64,000 bases of DNA from Oceanospirillaceae bacterium (GTDB lineage: Bacteria; Pseudomonadota; Gammaproteobacteria; Pseudomonadales; Balneatricaceae). This document shows positions 60,375 through 64,000 of this stretch, one piece after another. The stretch lies in NCBI GenBank assembly GCA_013373085.1, contig JABXIM010000044.1, positions 62,001 to 126,000 on the forward strand. The letters are read 5' to 3'. The notes beneath the pieces were generated by a model. That model did not search any database. It saw only the letters and a list, made by a program, of their open reading frames with translations, and was not told where the DNA came from. The first letter of the stretch is position 1. Each line of letters opens with the position of its first letter. The position numbers were made by a program, and so were the translations under genes.

Positions 60375-61622
60375 TCACCGCGGGGTACCAGCCGATACCC
60401 ATCGACCGGGCATACGGGGCAGCCCGAGGGAGATCAATACCGTCAGCACCAGCATCGCCGTGGAGATCCAGAGGCAGGCCTGAAGCCCTGCACTGCCCAT
60501 GCCCGCCAGCTGGAACACCCAACCGGACAGCAGGGTGCCGGCCAGGCGCCCCATCGCGTTGGCCATGTAGTAGAAACCGACATCCAGCGACACGCCGTCA
60601 CGGCCGGCATAGCTGACGATCAGGTAACTGTGCAGCGAGGAGTTGACCGCGAAAACAGCGCCGAACAGCAGCAGGCCGGTCACCAGTACCGTCGCCGGCT
60701 CCGCGCCGGCCATCAATCCCAGCGCAATCAGCCCCGGCATCAGCGCCAGCAGCGCGGCCCAGCCGGTGGCGGCGCGACCATCCGGCACCCTGCCGGACGC
60801 CCTGGTGATACGCGGCGCCAGCGCCTGTACCACGCCGTAGCCGATGATCCACAGTGCGAGAAACCCACCGGTCTGGCTGTGGTTCCAGCCCAGTGTCTGC
60901 GACAGGAACACCGGCAGCGCCACCACGAACCAGACATCACGGGCACCGAACAGGAACAGCCGCGCCGCCGACAGTATGTTGATCGCCCGGCTCTTGGAGA
61001 AGATATCGCGAAACTTCGGCTTGTTTTTCGCCTTGCCGAGATCCTGTTTCAGCAGCACCAGGCTCAGCAGCCACACCAGCGTCAGCGCGCCGGCCATGGC
61101 CGCGACGGAACCGGCAAAGCCGAGCCACATCAGCAGCGCCCCGCCGAGGAAGAACCCGGCCCCCTTCAGCGCGTTCTTGGAGCCGGTGAGGATCGCCACC
61201 CACTTGTACAGCGTCCCCTCGGCATCGGCCGGCACCAGCAACTTGATCGAGCTTTTGGCGCTCATCTTGTTGAGGTCCTTGGCGATGCCCGACAGCGCCT
61301 GGGCCGCCATCACCCAGGGCACGGTGAGCCAGGCCGCCGGGACCAGCAGCATCGACAACGCGATGACCTGCAGCAGCAGCCCGATATGCATGGTGCGGTT
61401 CAGCCCCAGGTGCGCGCCGAGCCAGCCGCCCACCAGATTGGTGATCACGCCGAAGATCTCGTAGAACAGGAACAGCAACGCGATTTCCAGCGGCGAAAAG
61501 CCCAGGCCGTGAAAGTGCAGCACCACCAGCATGCGCAGGGCGCCGTCGGTCAGCGTAAAGGCCCAGTAGTTGCCGGTGACCACCAGATACTGGCGGATGG
61601 CGGGCGAGAGCTGGCTCAACAT
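60375..61622 (-). CDS. arsJ: organoarsenical efflux permease
   Basis: The start is ATG 61622 (MLSQLSPAIRQYLVVTGNYW), not 61817, giving a 415-aa MFS protein with 12 helices. The sequence type and its position directly after a GAPDH gene in an ars operon identify ArsJ. GAPDH makes 1-arseno-3-phosphoglycerate from arsenate and glyceraldehyde 3-phosphate, and ArsJ exports it. The product then decays outside the cell to release arsenate. The ribosome site is weak. Confidence 0.9.
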   Translation of the reverse strand: MLSQLSPAIRQYLVVTGNYWAFTLTDGALRMLVVLHFHGLGFSPLEIALLFLFYEIFGVITNLVGGWLGAHLGLNRTMHIGLLLQVIALSMLLVPAAWLTVPWVMAAQALSGIAKDLNKMSAKSSIKLLVPADAEGTLYKWVAILTGSKNALKGAGFFLGGALLMWLGFAGSVAAMAGALTLVWLLSLVLLKQDLGKAKNKPKFRDIFSKSRAINILSAARLFLFGARDVWFVVALPVFLSQTLGWNHSQTGGFLALWIIGYGVVQALAPRITRASGRVPDGRAATGWAALLALMPGLIALGLMAGAEPATVLVTGLLLFGAVFAVNSSLHSYLIVSYAGRDGVSLDVGFYYMANAMGRLAGTLLSGWVFQLAGMGSAGLQACLWISTAMLVLTVLISLGLPRMPGRWVSAGTPR

Positions 61623-61667
61623 AGCGTATGTTTCATCCTCAACAGGCGGGGGGTGCCTTTTTTGTCC

Positions 61668-61693
61668 GTCATTCCCGCCTTCGCGGGAATGAC
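61668..61693. repeat. GTCATTCCCGC inverted repeat
   Basis: A perfect 11-bp stem with a CTTC loop (GTCATTCCCGC/GCGGGAATGAC), the common proteobacterial cgtcattcccgcga-type repeat, located between the GAPDH stop and arsJ. It may modulate arsJ expression. Confidence 0.7.
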
Positions 61694-61698
61694 AGTGG

Positions 61699-62700
<1,002 letters not shown>

Positions 62701-62746
62701 GGTAGTGCGCCTCCTGAACGATGAAGAAAACAGCTTTGAATCCCGG

Positions 62747-63769
62747 TTACGCCTCGCGGAACCAGTGCCGGGTACGGTTGGCGACCGCCACCAGCGACAG
62801 CATGACCGGCACTTCCACCAGCACGCCCACCACTGTGGCCAGCGCCGCGCCCGAATGCAGGCCGAACAGCGAAATGGCCACCGCCACCGCCAGCTCGAAG
62901 AAGTTCGAGGTGCCGATCATGCAGGCTGGCGCCGCCACCCGGTGCGGCAGACGCAGCCGGTAAGCCAGGGCATAGGCCAGCATGAAGATGCCGTAGGTCT
63001 GGATCAGCAGCGGGATGGCGATCAGACCGATGGTCTGCGGCTGGTCGAGAATGGTTTGGGCCTGGAATCCGAACAGCAGCACCACCGTCGCCAGCAGTCC
63101 CAGGATCGACCAGGGCTTCAGTACATGCAGAAAATCGTCCAGCCGCTGACCGCCGCCGTTGTGCTCCAGCCGGTGACGGGTCCAGACACCGGCGCCCAGC
63201 GGCAGCACCACGTAGAGCACCACCGACAGCAGCAGGGTCTCCCAGGGCACGTGGATATCGCTCACGCCCAGCAAAAAGGCCGCGATCGGCGCAAAGGCGA
63301 AGATCATGATGATGTCGTTGACCGACACCTGCACCAGGGTGTAGTTGGGATCCCCCTTGGTCAGCTGACTCCAGACAAACACCATCGCCGTGCAGGGCGC
63401 CACACCGAGCAGGATCATGCCGGCGATGTATTCGCTTGCCGCTTGCGGGTCGACCCAGTCGGCAAAGAGCACGCGGAAGAACAGCCAGCCCAGCGCCGCC
63501 ATGGTAAAGGGCTTGATCAGCCAGTTGATCACCAGCGTCAGCATCAGCCCTTTCGGCTTCTTGCCCACATCCCGGACCGCACTGAAGTCGATCTGCACCA
63601 TCATCGGGTAGATCATCACCCAGATGAACAGCGCCACCACCAGATTGACGTGGGCGAACTCCACCTCGGCCACCGCGCCGAACAGGCCCGGCGCCAGATT
63701 GCCCAGCGTCACCCCGGCCAGTATGCAGAGCGCGACCCAGAGGGTCAGGTAACGTTCGAATATACCCAT
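62747..63769 (-). CDS. acr3: ACR3-type arsenite efflux transporter
   Basis: The ATG at 63769 ([20 protein letters not shown]) with AGGAAAGG is chosen over 63874, which lies inside arsR (340 aa). It has ten membrane helices and the ACR3 signature [21 protein letters not shown] with the conserved Cys, as well as [15 protein letters not shown]. It exports arsenite using the proton gradient. It follows arsR by 13 bp. No arsenate reductase (arsC) is seen. Confidence 0.93.
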   Translation of the reverse strand: MGIFERYLTLWVALCILAGVTLGNLAPGLFGAVAEVEFAHVNLVVALFIWVMIYPMMVQIDFSAVRDVGKKPKGLMLTLVINWLIKPFTMAALGWLFFRVLFADWVDPQAASEYIAGMILLGVAPCTAMVFVWSQLTKGDPNYTLVQVSVNDIIMIFAFAPIAAFLLGVSDIHVPWETLLLSVVLYVVLPLGAGVWTRHRLEHNGGGQRLDDFLHVLKPWSILGLLATVVLLFGFQAQTILDQPQTIGLIAIPLLIQTYGIFMLAYALAYRLRLPHRVAAPACMIGTSNFFELAVAVAISLFGLHSGAALATVVGVLVEVPVMLSLVAVANRTRHWFREA

Positions 63770-63782
63770 GTGCCTTTCCTTG

Positions 63783-64000
63783 TTATTGGCCCATTGCACA
63801 GCTGAGGCCATCGGCATCCAGGCGCGTGCAGGCGTCGCTGAGAAAATCCCGGTTGTGATCCCGCGTCGTGGCAATCACGTCCCGCATCCAGTCGCTCATC
63901 AACGGATGCAGGCGGTAGTAGACCCACTGACCCTGACGCCGGTCCAGCAGCAGCCCCGACTTGCGCAGCTGCGCAAGGTGGCGGGAGATCTTGGGCTGCG
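63783..64000 (-). CDS. arsR: ArsR-family repressor, N-terminus outside the window
   Basis: The C-terminal 72 codons are present and open to the right edge, so the track misses it. The sequence [20 protein letters not shown] then WVYYRLHP is the recognition helix and wing of an ArsR winged HTH. Cysteines near the C-terminus (DACTRL, LSCAMGQ) could bind arsenite. It should repress the acr3-GAPDH-arsJ operon downstream. Confidence 0.9.
   Translation of the reverse strand, partial: QPKISRHLAQLRKSGLLLDRRQGQWVYYRLHPLMSDWMRDVIATTRDHNRDFLSDACTRLDADGLSCAMGQ

Overview
The window is 64 kb of GC-rich chromosomal DNA from a Gram-negative bacterium. Evidence for this includes TRAP transporters, an outer-membrane porin, VanAB, QuiC, TraX and ArsJ. 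Gene content points to a gammaproteobacterium, and the sulfatases and TRAP systems suggest a marine or coastal lifestyle. No taxonomic marker is present, so both statements are inference. There are no rRNA genes, no CRISPR array and no intact insertion sequence. I did not recognise any tRNA gene. Most of the window is accessory catabolic DNA.

Layout. 1-5.5 kb: a large secreted RHS/YD-repeat protein, cut by the window start, carrying an unexpected dockerin-like insert, with a small secreted partner upstream. 5.8-6.8 kb: traX, a decayed traX fragment and repeats. 6.8-12.4 kb: aryl-sulfate module 1 (LysR, TAXI solute-binding protein, fused TRAP permease, sulfatase). 12.5-16.6 kb: vanR, vanA, vanB and an orphan DctP binding protein. 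16.7-22.3 kb: module 2, with the same gene order as module 1. 22.4-26.1 kb: alpha/beta hydrolase, NTF2-like protein, LigA/LigB extradiol dioxygenase and formaldehyde dehydrogenase. 26.2-27.4 kb: a LysR-type protein with two HTH domains. 27.6-37.1 kb (minus strand): a CoA-dependent side-chain cluster (DUF35, thiolase-like, SDR, ADP-forming acyl-CoA ligase, enoyl-CoA hydratase, MarR, acyl-CoA dehydrogenase), with a third TAXI binding protein embedded in it. 37.1-44.6 kb: module 3 (DUF3237, sulfatase, fused permease, an internally deleted binding protein, porin, LysR). 44.9-56.9 kb: quinate/shikimate catabolism (fused QuiC, PcaQ-like LysR, AEC carrier, GntR, shikimate/quinate dehydrogenase, DctPQM, AroQ, and a split, rearranged QuiC-like gene pair). 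57-60.2 kb: EF-G-like GTPase and an unknown gene. 60.4-64 kb: an arsenic operon (arsR, acr3, GAPDH, arsJ).

Working model (inference). Sulfated, O-methylated phenolic or phenylpropanoid compounds cross the outer membrane, possibly through the porin, and are imported by three TAXI-TRAP systems. They are then desulfated in the cytoplasm by three sulfatases that lack signal peptides. Side chains are shortened as CoA thioesters, methoxy groups are removed by VanAB, the released formaldehyde is oxidised by FdhA, and the catechol ring is opened by LigAB. Quinate/shikimate, imported by DctPQM, would reach the same protocatechuate node through AroQ and QuiC. A VanR-type operator (close to ATTGGATCCAAT) occurs three times at vanR-vanA and once in front of transporter module 2, linking import to demethylation. 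A second operator family (CCTATA-type) ties the quinate genes together. The enzymes downstream of ring cleavage and the sulfatase-maturation enzyme are not in the window.
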